A stretch of 64,000 nt of DNA from CAMBDS01 sp964355675 (lineage in GTDB: Bacteria > Electryoneota > AABM5-125-24 > Hatepunaeales > Hatepunaeaceae). Made by a program: the position numbers and the translations under genes. The notes under the pieces were generated by a model. The model saw only the letters and a list, made by a program, of their open reading frames with translations, did no database searches and was not told where the DNA came from. Below are positions 42,438-50,231 of the stretch, piece after piece; within the stretch, counting starts at the first letter, position 1, and each line of letters begins with the position of its first letter. The DNA lies in assembly GCA_964355675.1 (NCBI GenBank), contig CAYHEC010000020.1, positions 4,852-68,851 of the forward strand, given 5' to 3'.

Positions 42438-43556
42438 ATGGCACATTCCTATACTCCTGGCCTTCGAGTCTCCAAACTGACCCACATTACGAAAGAGCGA
42501 CGTCTCCCGCTTCGCGGTACGGTGCTCGTCAAAGTAGGCGATAAAGTTTCGGCGCGTGATGTCGTTGCACGATCTGAATTGCCCGGCAACGTCCATCCCC
42601 TCAATTGCTGTGGGCAACTCGGAATACTCCCGGCAGATATTGAATCAGCGCTCACTGTAAAAAAAGGAAGCGAGATTAAAAAGAATCTGCTTCTCGCTCA
42701 ATCCTCCTCCTTTTTCGGGCTTTTCAAGAGTCGAATTCTTTCACCAATAGATGGTTATCTGGAAAGTGCTTCGCCAATTACTGGTCAGTTAATCCTTCGA
42801 GAGCCTCCTATCCCCGTCGAAGTTACTGCTTACATCGATGGAACAGTCACCGAAGTTTTCGCCGGAGAAGGCGTTGAAATCGAAACCACCGGCGCTTTCA
42901 TTCAAGGGATATTTGGTATTGGTGGTGAAAGATTTGGCACAATATCACTCGCGGTATCTGCTCCAGATCAGATTCTTGAAATTGGAATGTTGAAGGGTGA
43001 TTTGAGTGGGAAAATTCTGATCGCCGGCAGGCGAGTGACACTCGAAGCCTTCCGAAAAGCAAGTGAATTAGGAGCCATCGCGATTGTCGTTGGTGGATTT
43101 GAGAATTTCGATTTAAAAAAGCTCTTAGGTTACGAACAAGGAGTTGCAATTACTGGTCAGGAAGATATCTCGACCACGCTTATTTTGACAGAGGGATTCG
43201 GTGATATCGCCATGGCGTCGCGTACCTTTGAGCTTCTCAAAACAAACGAAGGAAGGGGCGCGTCGGTGTCCGGTGCTACTCAGATCCGCGCCGGTGTAAT
43301 CAGACCCGAGGTGATCATCCCCTTAATGGGCGAAGAATTGGTTAAGGAATCAAACGCGAAAGCTGGATTATTGGAGACCGGAGACATCGTACGAGTGATC
43401 AGGGAACCTTACTTCGGAAAACTCGTCAAAGTAACAGCACTGCCACCCGAACTTCAGGAACTCGAATCTGGTGCGAAAGTCAGAGTACTTGAAGCTGAAT
43501 TCGATGGTAAACGGGTTACGCTCCCTCGCGCCAATGTCGAAATGATCGAAGAGTAA
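42438..43556 (+). CDS. Conserved protein with barrel-sandwich N-terminal and KOW-like C-terminal parts
   Basis: 372 residues, ATG 42438. The N-terminal ~150 residues repeat sandwich-hybrid strands (GLRVSKLTHITKERRLPLRG, GTVLVKVGDKVSARDVVARS, ILSPIDGYLESASPITGQLI, VTAYIDGTVTEVFAGEGVEI), similar in style to biotinyl/RnfC N-terminal domains. The middle (180-280) is alpha/beta with GAIAIVVGGF. The end (ETGDIVRVIREPYFGKLVKV, then RVTLPRANVEMIEE) is a KOW/translin-like SH3 barrel. Seen in some candidate phyla but with no assigned function to my knowledge. First gene before folP-rimI-accD. The following VOC gene starts directly after its stop in the same frame. Confidence 0.68.
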   Translation: MAHSYTPGLRVSKLTHITKERRLPLRGTVLVKVGDKVSARDVVARSELPGNVHPLNCCGQLGILPADIESALTVKKGSEIKKNLLLAQSSSFFGLFKSRILSPIDGYLESASPITGQLILREPPIPVEVTAYIDGTVTEVFAGEGVEIETTGAFIQGIFGIGGERFGTISLAVSAPDQILEIGMLKGDLSGKILIAGRRVTLEAFRKASELGAIAIVVGGFENFDLKKLLGYEQGVAITGQEDISTTLILTEGFGDIAMASRTFELLKTNEGRGASVSGATQIRAGVIRPEVIIPLMGEELVKESNAKAGLLETGDIVRVIREPYFGKLVKVTALPPELQELESGAKVRVLEAEFDGKRVTLPRANVEMIEE

Positions 43557-43577
43557 TCGACGGAATCCAGGAACAAA

Positions 43578-43985
43578 ACTGGCCATCTCCACCACGTAGA
43601 AATTTATGTTTCTGATCTTGGCAACTCAATTAAGTTCTGGGCGTGGTTTTTAGGCGAGTTGGGGTATATTGAATTTCAGAAATGGCCTTCTGGAGTGAGC
43701 TATTGTCTGGGAGATACCTATATTGTTTTCGTGCAGACTCATAGCAAATATCAGGACAAAGTTTACCATCGTTGCGGGACAGGACTTAACCACCTCGCCT
43801 TTCATGCCGCCTCGAAAACTCAGGTGGACGGTATGAAGGACTTGTTGGAAAAACGCGGTATAAATCTTCTCTACCCTGAACGATTTCCTCATGCAGGCGG
43901 ACCGGACGGCTATGCTCTTTTTTTTGAGGATCCTGATCGTATCAAGGTCGAGCTGGTCGCACCTGATGATGACCAAGAGATTTGA
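43578..43985 (+). CDS. VOC-family (glyoxalase-like) protein, start codon unclear
   Basis: About 136 residues. The homology starts GHLHHVEIYVSDLGNSIKFW at 43581, the usual first strand with its metal His, and continues with GTGLNHLAFHA (second His), GPDGYALFFEDPDRIKVELV (Glu). Together these are two beta-alpha-beta-beta-beta units forming one metal site. There is no ATG, GTG or TTG in frame between the previous gene's stop (43556) and the homology; ACG 43560 and the codons near 43575 are the only room, with CAGGA nearby. The first canonical start (43659) would delete the first metal ligand. Fusion through the TAA is unlikely. Function unspecified. Confidence 0.75.
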   Translation, partial: TGHLHHVEIYVSDLGNSIKFWAWFLGELGYIEFQKWPSGVSYCLGDTYIVFVQTHSKYQDKVYHRCGTGLNHLAFHAASKTQVDGMKDLLEKRGINLLYPERFPHAGGPDGYALFFEDPDRIKVELVAPDDDQEI

Positions 43986-43991
43986 AGTAAA

Positions 43992-44885
43992 GTGTTTCCA
44001 TTGACTTCCTCACCAGTCCGTCTCTTCAGAGCCAGAGATTTCGTTCTAACTCTTGGATCTCGAACTCTGGTCATGGGTATCGTTAATGTCACTCCTGATT
44101 CGTTTTCTGATGGCGGCGAAACATATTCCACAGATTCCGCCATACAGCGGGGGTTGGGGCAAGTTGAAGCAGGGGCGGATATTATCGATGTAGGGGGTGA
44201 ATCGTCACGCCCAGGTTGCGATCCGGTTTCCTTGCGCGATGAGCTGGAAAGAGTAATTCCGGTTATCGAGGCACTCGCAAAGGATGTCCGGATCCCGATC
44301 TCCATCGACACCTACAAGAGCGAAGTTGCTCGCCAGGCGATTGCCGCTGGAGCCTCTATAATCAACGACATTAGCGCCGGAACATTCGACACGGAAATGC
44401 CTTCCGTCGCCGCAAAACAGGGCGTCGGCGTTGTTTTGATGCACATCAAGGGAACTCCCCGAAACATGCAGATCAACCCGTTCTATAACGACGTGGTACA
44501 AGAAATCCGGGAATACTTAATAAATGCCAAATCGAGGTTTCTTGATTCCGGTCTATCGAAAAACCATATACTGGTAGATCCAGGGATTGGTTTCGGAAAA
44601 AACCTTGCCCACAATTTAGAAATTATCCGAAATCTGAGAATATTCGAAAATATCGGATCCGGAATTGTCTATGGTCCGTCGCGCAAGTCATTTATTGGAG
44701 CCCTGACCGGCCGAGCAATCGAAGAGAGACTTGCTGGAACCATCGGTTCCGTCGTAGCTGGGGCTTTTTTAGGAGCGGATATCGTTCGTGTTCATGATGT
44801 TCGGCAGGCTGTCGATGCGTTGAGAGTTGCCGACGCCTTGAAATCGTCTGAATACGAAATGAAACACAATGCCGCTTCAAGATAA
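43992..44885 (+). CDS. folP: Dihydropteroate synthase
   Basis: 297 residues, GTG 43992. TIM-barrel pterin-binding enzyme: VMGIVNVTPDSFSDGG, ADIIDVGGESSRPG, ISIDTYKSEVA, IINDISAG, VLMHIKGTP, ILVDPGIGFGK and GPSRKSFIG, all conserved including the pABA/pterin-binding Lys and Arg. Joins p-aminobenzoate to hydroxymethyl-dihydropterin pyrophosphate in folate synthesis. Overlaps rimI by 17 bases. Confidence 0.95.
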   Translation: MFPLTSSPVRLFRARDFVLTLGSRTLVMGIVNVTPDSFSDGGETYSTDSAIQRGLGQVEAGADIIDVGGESSRPGCDPVSLRDELERVIPVIEALAKDVRIPISIDTYKSEVARQAIAAGASIINDISAGTFDTEMPSVAAKQGVGVVLMHIKGTPRNMQINPFYNDVVQEIREYLINAKSRFLDSGLSKNHILVDPGIGFGKNLAHNLEIIRNLRIFENIGSGIVYGPSRKSFIGALTGRAIEERLAGTIGSVVAGAFLGADIVRVHDVRQAVDALRVADALKSSEYEMKHNAASR

Positions 44886-45324
44886 TATCCGTCTTATTCG
44901 TGAATCCGATCTGGATCATGTCATCGAAATCGAACGATCTTGTTTCGATGATCCCTGGCCTTTGAGGTGGTTTCAAAGAGCCCTTATTAGTCGCGATCGC
45001 TTCATAGGTTTATTCGACGATCTGGGGAATTTGATGGGATACGCGCTCACGGCGTTTGAAGAAGATCAGCTCCACATCGCAAATTTAGCGATAGCGCCGC
45101 ACTATCGACGAAAAGGTGCAGGAAGAACTTTGGTAAATGATATTTTACAACACTGTATCTCGAAAAATGCCGCAACGGTTATTCTCGAGGTACGCCCTTC
45201 AAACGAACCGGCGATCAAATTATATAAATCCATTGGTTTTGTCGATTTCCGAGTTGAAGAATCCTATTACTGGGATGGGGAGGACGCGTTGGTATTAGTT
45301 TGGAAAAATGATGGCGTGGTTTAA
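44869..45324 (+). CDS. rimI: Ribosomal-protein S18 alanine N-acetyltransferase-like (RimI)
   Basis: 151 residues, overlapping both folP and accD. GNAT fold with RimI-type features: IRESDLDHVIEIERSCFDDPWPL at the start (split: ESDLDHVIEIERSCF and DDPWPL), acetyl-CoA loop IAPHYRRKGAGRTLV, then ILEVRPSNEPAIKLYKSIGF and the DALVLVW end. Acetylates the N-terminal Ala of S18 in E. coli; the family also includes other N-terminal acetyltransferases. Confidence 0.88.
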   Translation: MPLQDNIRLIRESDLDHVIEIERSCFDDPWPLRWFQRALISRDRFIGLFDDLGNLMGYALTAFEEDQLHIANLAIAPHYRRKGAGRTLVNDILQHCISKNAATVILEVRPSNEPAIKLYKSIGFVDFRVEESYYWDGEDALVLVWKNDGVV

Positions 45325-46171
45325 AAGATCCCAGGGACTCTCAGAGGGTCCCAAAAAGACTATTCCTGATGGCGTATGGGTTAAATGCGATTCATGCGGG
45401 GAAATCCTTTACCGTAAGGAACTTACTCGACTCGGTGACGTCTGCCCCAAATGCCGGCATCACTTTAGAATTCCTTCCAAAGCATTTCTGGAATTACTAC
45501 TTGACCCCGGGACCATTCAGGAATATGACAGTAACCTTACTCCGTCTGACCCCCTTGTATTCAGGGATACCTCAAAATATTCTGACAGAATCTCAAAATC
45601 CCTTCAACAATCGGGATTAACAGATGCAATCAGATGTGTCTCAGGAACGATATCCGGACACCCTGTTCAGCTTGGCGTTATGGACTTTGGATTTATGGGT
45701 GGTTCTGTTGGAGCGGTTGTCGGTGAGAAACTTGTTCGAGCCATTAACAGGGCTGTCGAAAACGACAACGCGCTGGTAACGATCGCTTGTTCGGGAGGAA
45801 TGCGAATGCAGGAAGGTCTATTCTCATTGATGCAGATGGCTAAAGTTTCGGCGGCTCTTGTGAAACTTTCACGGGCAAAACAACCATTCATTTCCATAAT
45901 GGTAAACCCGACTACCGGGGGAACAACAGCCTCCTTTGCTATGCTCGGAGATATTAATATCGCTGAGCCTCGCTCTTTGATTTGTTTTGCCGGACCACGT
46001 GTAATTAAGCAGACAATAGGACAGGATTTGCCGGAAGGCTTTCAATCCGCTGAATTTCTTCTCGAAAAAGGCTTCCTCGATATGGTGGTGGAGCGAACCC
46101 AAATGAAATCGACACTGGCGAATCTGATCGGCCTATTGAAAGGTTCACCAAAAACCGACCAAGGCAAGTAG
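45308..46171 (+). CDS. accD: Acetyl-CoA carboxylase carboxyltransferase subunit beta
   Basis: 287 residues, ATG 45308 inside the end of rimI. N-terminal zinc ribbon (C-x2-C in KCDSCGE, C-x2-C in VCPKCRH), then the crotonase-like carboxyltransferase domain with GGSVGAVVGEKL, CSGGMRMQEG, NPTTGGTTASFAMLGD and GPRVIKQTIGQDLPEGFQ. Works with AccA to transfer CO2 from biotin-BCCP to acetyl-CoA for fatty-acid synthesis. accA is not in the window. Usually followed by folC; here it is followed by a convergent regulator gene. Confidence 0.95.
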   Translation: MMAWFKRSQGLSEGPKKTIPDGVWVKCDSCGEILYRKELTRLGDVCPKCRHHFRIPSKAFLELLLDPGTIQEYDSNLTPSDPLVFRDTSKYSDRISKSLQQSGLTDAIRCVSGTISGHPVQLGVMDFGFMGGSVGAVVGEKLVRAINRAVENDNALVTIACSGGMRMQEGLFSLMQMAKVSAALVKLSRAKQPFISIMVNPTTGGTTASFAMLGDINIAEPRSLICFAGPRVIKQTIGQDLPEGFQSAEFLLEKGFLDMVVERTQMKSTLANLIGLLKGSPKTDQGK

Positions 46172-46207
46172 TGTTGATAGTTAATTCTATTCTGCAGATC
46201 GAGTTAG

Positions 46208-47461
46208 TCAACCCATGCTCTTCTGACGAAACGTCTTGTTCATCAGGCTTTTCTCAGCTTGAGTTATAATACTATTAAGTTCCGTCGTCGGTCTTCCCGA
46301 TCGCTCAAAGTGCTCCTTTTGAACAACTTGCAGATCTTTTGCTGAAATCAGGCGAGAAGTACATATTGAAGCAATTCGATCAATGACGGATTTGAGTTCG
46401 TTGATATTACCAGGCCAATCATAGAGCCTTAGGAATTCCCTTACCGGTTGTGAGATATAGAAATTCCTCCCCCCTTTTTCTGCGACATGACCTTGTAACA
46501 TAATCTGCGCCAATGGTACGATACACTCGGATCTTTCACGAAGTGCAGGAATTGTAATGACTCCGTTGAAATATCCCCAAAGAGCGTCGGTCAAAAGAAT
46601 TTCAGGGTTGGCAAATCCGAATGGGGTTTCGAGAAGCCCTATCACGCGAAATCCGGGATACTTCTCTTCCAATAATTGTAATGAGAGTTTTTGATTCAAC
46701 AGTCTAAACAGCTCATCCATTGACTGTTGAGATAGATTATTGATATGATTTAAGACGACCGTTCCATATCCCTGGCGAATTAAATCACCGAGGAAGTCGT
46801 TTAGTGAAATTGTTATTCCATCAGAGTGCTTGAAAACACCTTTCGATAACAGGGAATCAATATCTTCAACATTCATTTGAATTAATAGAGACTCTTTACT
46901 CTTACCATTGAAATGGATGATCCTCGAAACAAATCGTTTCCCCGAGCCAGGCTCTCCAACAATTAGCAGAGGAAATCCCATCTCACTAAGTTCGACAACC
47001 TGTTTTTTTACCGCACACATCGCCGGACTGACAGCTACTAAATTTTCGAAGTGAAATGAACGCATTCGCTCTTTAGCAAGAAGCCGGTATGCGTGACGCA
47101 GATCGATCAACTCTTTTACACGATCTATAATCCGTTCCAATTCCAGCATATCGAACGGTTTGTTGATATAGGCGTAAGCTCCCATGTTAAGCGCTTGAAT
47201 CGCTGAGTTAACCGATCCGTATGCTGTAATGATAATAACTTCGCAGTCATTATTGATTTCCTTGATCTGTCTAAGAACTTCAAATCCATCCAATCCAGGC
47301 AATTGAAGATCAAGGAACAGCATATTATATTCGGCTTTTGCAAACTCAGCCAATGCTTCTTCCCCGGAAGCGCTGGCTTGAAAAGAATAATTTAACTCAG
47401 AGATGAATTCCGTCAGGAGATTTCGAACCCCCGGATCGTCATCGACGATTAGAATGTTCAC
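46208..47461 (-). CDS. NtrC-like response regulator with degenerate ATPase
   Basis: 417 residues. Intact receiver domain (1-120): VDDDPG acid pair, phospho-acceptor Asp in LFLDLQLPG, IITAYG Thr, NKPFD Lys. The AAA domain (145-385) resembles sigma-54 activators but is decayed: Walker A GEPGSGKR is kept, the GAFTGA sigma-54 contact is gone (GVFKHSDG), and Walker B is GTVVLNHINNL instead of GTLFLDEI, losing the catalytic Asp-Glu. LRERSECIVPLA and YDWPGNINELKSVI remain. The C-terminal Fis-type helix-turn-helix is absent or unrecognisable. It can probably be phosphorylated but not activate sigma-54 by ATP hydrolysis. No kinase gene is adjacent. Confidence 0.85.
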   Translation of the reverse strand: MNILIVDDDPGVRNLLTEFISELNYSFQASASGEEALAEFAKAEYNMLFLDLQLPGLDGFEVLRQIKEINNDCEVIIITAYGSVNSAIQALNMGAYAYINKPFDMLELERIIDRVKELIDLRHAYRLLAKERMRSFHFENLVAVSPAMCAVKKQVVELSEMGFPLLIVGEPGSGKRFVSRIIHFNGKSKESLLIQMNVEDIDSLLSKGVFKHSDGITISLNDFLGDLIRQGYGTVVLNHINNLSQQSMDELFRLLNQKLSLQLLEEKYPGFRVIGLLETPFGFANPEILLTDALWGYFNGVITIPALRERSECIVPLAQIMLQGHVAEKGGRNFYISQPVREFLRLYDWPGNINELKSVIDRIASICTSRLISAKDLQVVQKEHFERSGRPTTELNSIITQAEKSLMNKTFRQKSMG

Positions 47462-47534
47462 GATTTATACTGCAACTAATGTTGACTTAAATTTTTTAAC
47501 AGGCATCTTTGAATTGCCTTATAGATATTATACG

Positions 47535-47559
47535 CTAAATTTACAAATATAATTTAGCA
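47535..47559. repeat. AT-rich hairpin upstream of purL
   Basis: GCTAAATT and AATTTAGC flank nine bases. It lies between divergent genes and could be an operator or a minor structure. Confidence 0.35.
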
Positions 47560-47624
47560 TTTTCCAATCCTTATCATCTTGACAAGGATCACCAAGAAAT
47601 TCTTCTGAAATAGGACGCACTAAG

Positions 47625-49883
47625 GTGATGAATCAGGTCGAATTACTATCCAATCCCGCTATCAAACCCGCAAGTTTTGAAGAAGCCAAGGCTCAAGGCT
47701 TAAATTCTGACGAGTTCGCGCTTATGCATCGCATTCTCGGGCGTACACCCAATGTCACCGAGACGGCGATCTACTCAGTCATGTGGTCGGAGCACTGCTC
47801 CTATAAGAATTCAATACTTGAATTGAAAACTCTCCCGCGTTCTGGACCCAGGTTGCTTGCCGCGGCCGGTGAAGAAAACGCTGGCCTCGTTGACATCGGC
47901 GACGGCTGGGCTGTCGCCTTCAAAATCGAAAGTCACAACCACCCCTCTGCCGTCGAACCGTTCCAAGGAGCCGCTACTGGTGTGGGTGGAATCCTCCGCG
48001 ATATCTTCACGATGGGAGCGCGTCCACTCCTTATACTCAATTCGCTTCGATTTGGTCCCTTAACCGACAGTCGAAATCGCTTCCTCTTCGATGGAGTTGT
48101 CCGGGGCATCGCTCATTATGGTAACTGCTTCGGCGTCCCCACTGCCGGTGGGGAAGTCATGTTCGACAGTTCATACAACGGAAACCCGCTCATCAACGTA
48201 ATGGCAGTTGGTGTTGTTCGCACTAATCGTATTACACGTAACAAAGCCAAAGGAGTTGGAAATCCCGTCTTTTATGTAGGATCAAGAACCGGACGCGACG
48301 GCATCCACGGCGCAACATTCGCCTCTGAGGAGCTTTCTGAGGACAACGAAGCCAAGCGCCCTTCCGTTCAGGTCGGTGACCCATTTGCTGAAAAACTCTT
48401 GCTTGAAGCCACCCTCGAACTCGCTCAAACTGATGCTCTTGTTGCCATTCAGGACATGGGAGCCGCAGGTCTGACGTGCTCCTCCAGTGAGATGTCTGCC
48501 GCGGGCGGAATGGGACTCGACCTTAATCTTGACAAAATTCCCCTGCGAGAAGCCAGTATGAAGCCATGGGAAATCATGCTGTCGGAATCACAAGAGAGAA
48601 TGCTCCTCGTGGCTGAAGCCGGTAAAGAGGAAAAGGTCAAAGAAATTTTTGCCAAATGGAACTTGGAAGCCGTCGAGGTTGGCAAATTGACCAACGACGG
48701 AAGACTGCGCGTCATGCATCGTGCCGAGCTTGTCGCTGACATCCCTGCCGATACCTTGGTTCTTGGAGGTGGAGCTCCCCAATATCATCGTGAATCTGAA
48801 GCGCCTTCTGGCTTGGACGAATTGGCGCGATTTGATCCTTTGACACTGATATCACCCATCGATTCCGGGACTACTTTACTGAAGCTCCTCGCTAATCCCG
48901 ATATCGCCTCCAAAAAATGGATTTATGAACAATATGATCAATCGGTGCGGACAAATACCGTACTCGAAGCAAGCCGGGGTGATGCGGCTGTCGTCAGAGT
49001 TGAAGGAACTCTAAAGGGTTTAGCGGCAACAACCGACGGAAACGGCAGATACGTTAGTCTTAACCCACGTATCGGAACAGAGCTTGCCGTGGCTGAGGCC
49101 GCCAGAAATGTCGCTTGTGTCGGCGCAAAACCTGTTGCCGTAACAAACTGCCTCAACTTCGGCCACCCATACAAACCGAATATCTACTTTTTCTTCCGGG
49201 AAGCTATCGCTGGAATGAGTCGGGCTTGTCGCGAACTCGACACTCCTGTCACTGGTGGAAATGTCTCCTTTTACAACGAAACCAACGGCGAGCCTGTCTT
49301 CCCTACTCCTGTTATCGGCATGTTGGGACTGATGGGTGACGTCTCGAAGGCTGTTCCATCGAATTTCAGAGGAATCGAAGAGGAGATATTCCTTCTCGGA
49401 ACGAACGCCGGACATGGACTTGGTGGAAGTCTCTATCTTAAACAATTTCACGACAAAGTCGCCGGACCACTGCAACCGGTGGACTGGCCAGCAGAACGTG
49501 CACTGATTAACTTGTTGGTAGAAGGAGCGACGAACAAGCTCTTCCGCTCTGCTCACGATGTATCTGATGGCGGTTTGGCGACGTGTGTCGCAGAATGCTG
49601 TATCATCGGACAGGAAAATCCTATCGGCGCGTCTATTGAGTTCAGTGCGAGCGGATCGCGAACGGCACACCTGTTCGGTGAAAGTCCGGGACGAGTGGTA
49701 GTTTCAATAAAGCCAGCTCATCGCGACGAGTTGATATTTGTCGCTCATAAACATGGCGTACCGCTCCGACGGCTGGGTACTACCGGCGGCAACCGGTTGA
49801 TCTGGAGGGATGAGTTCGATCTGTCCATCTCATACTTGATGGAGAATTTCTATGAAGCTATCCCGATCCTGATGCAAACCTGA
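47625..49883 (+). CDS. purL: Phosphoribosylformylglycinamidine synthase, subunit PurL (small type)
   Basis: 752 residues; GTG 47625 or the adjacent ATG 47628 starts it, behind TAGGA. Key blocks: MWSEHCSYKNS, FKIESHNHPSAVEPFQGAATG (split: KIESHNHPSAVEPFQG and AATGVGG), DIFTMGARP, GIAHYGNCFGVPTAGGE, AIQDMGAAGLTCSSSEM, TDGNGRY, VTGGNVSFYNE and DVSDGGLA. Makes FGAM from FGAR and ATP with ammonia from PurQ. Small-type PurL needs separate PurQ and PurS, which are not in this window. Monocistronic, divergent from the NtrC-like gene. Confidence 0.96.
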   Translation: MMNQVELLSNPAIKPASFEEAKAQGLNSDEFALMHRILGRTPNVTETAIYSVMWSEHCSYKNSILELKTLPRSGPRLLAAAGEENAGLVDIGDGWAVAFKIESHNHPSAVEPFQGAATGVGGILRDIFTMGARPLLILNSLRFGPLTDSRNRFLFDGVVRGIAHYGNCFGVPTAGGEVMFDSSYNGNPLINVMAVGVVRTNRITRNKAKGVGNPVFYVGSRTGRDGIHGATFASEELSEDNEAKRPSVQVGDPFAEKLLLEATLELAQTDALVAIQDMGAAGLTCSSSEMSAAGGMGLDLNLDKIPLREASMKPWEIMLSESQERMLLVAEAGKEEKVKEIFAKWNLEAVEVGKLTNDGRLRVMHRAELVADIPADTLVLGGGAPQYHRESEAPSGLDELARFDPLTLISPIDSGTTLLKLLANPDIASKKWIYEQYDQSVRTNTVLEASRGDAAVVRVEGTLKGLAATTDGNGRYVSLNPRIGTELAVAEAARNVACVGAKPVAVTNCLNFGHPYKPNIYFFFREAIAGMSRACRELDTPVTGGNVSFYNETNGEPVFPTPVIGMLGLMGDVSKAVPSNFRGIEEEIFLLGTNAGHGLGGSLYLKQFHDKVAGPLQPVDWPAERALINLLVEGATNKLFRSAHDVSDGGLATCVAECCIIGQENPIGASIEFSASGSRTAHLFGESPGRVVVSIKPAHRDELIFVAHKHGVPLRRLGTTGGNRLIWRDEFDLSISYLMENFYEAIPILMQT

Positions 49884-49904
49884 CATGCTATTTTTCTTTT
49901 TCCG

Positions 49905-49933
49905 TTGCAAGTCGATTTGCTGATCCCTATATT
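49905..49933 (+). promoter_or_regulatory. Sigma-70-type promoter for tRNA-Arg
   Basis: TTGCAA (49905-49910), 17-base spacer, TATATT (49928-49933), about 42 bases before the tRNA 5' end. Same -10 and spacing as the tRNA-Lys promoter. Confidence 0.72.
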
Positions 49934-49974
49934 GTGCTCTGACTTTCGCACTTTCCCACTTTCACACTTTCTGC

Positions 49975-50048
49975 GCGCCCGTAGCTCAGTTGGATAGAGC
50001 GCAAGCCTCCGAAGCTTGAGGTCATGGGTTCGAATCCCCTCGGGCGTA
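49975..50048 (+). tRNA. tRNA-Arg (anticodon CCG)
   Basis: Acceptor GCGCCCG/CGGGCGU with a G-U first pair, D arm GCUC...GAGC, anticodon stem CAAGC/GCUUG with loop CUCCGAA (anticodon CCG), T arm GGGUUCGAAUCCC, discriminator A. CCA not encoded. Confidence 0.95.
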
Positions 50049-50050
50049 CG

Positions 50051-50080
50051 AAAAAACCTTCGCATCTGCGAAGGTTTTTT
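50051..50080. terminator. Intrinsic terminator after tRNA-Arg
   Basis: AAAAAACCTTCGCA and TGCGAAGGTTTTTT form a 14-bp stem with a two-base loop, symmetrical and usable in both directions. Confidence 0.9.
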
Positions 50081-50101
50081 ATTTTACAATTTACACTTTA
50101 C

Positions 50102-50192
50102 AATTATTTGTCGCAGGGTGAGGACACCCTGCAACAAAGTTGCTGATTCATAATTATTTGTCGCAGGGTGTCCTCACCCTGCGACAAATTAT
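50102..50192. repeat. Two palindromic elements, TGTCGCAGGGTG family
   Basis: AATTATTTGTCGCAGGGTG is repeated directly (50102 and 50152). Each copy is itself a palindrome closing with CACCCTGC(G/A)ACAAA. A relative with GCAGGGTG/CACCCTGC lies at about 59732-59755. Confidence 0.8.
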
Positions 50193-50231
50193 TCAGTATT
50201 TCAGGACAAATTCCTTAAGCGCCTACTCACC

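Noticed and set aside
43557..43985. Readthrough fusion of the 42438 protein with the VOC protein
   Set aside because: The two are in the same frame, but a TAA separates them and VOC proteins are normally free-standing. A rare start is the simpler reading.
49020..49670. 216-codon minus-strand ORF opposite purL
   Set aside because: Antisense shadow of purL; the sense strand is unambiguously PurL.
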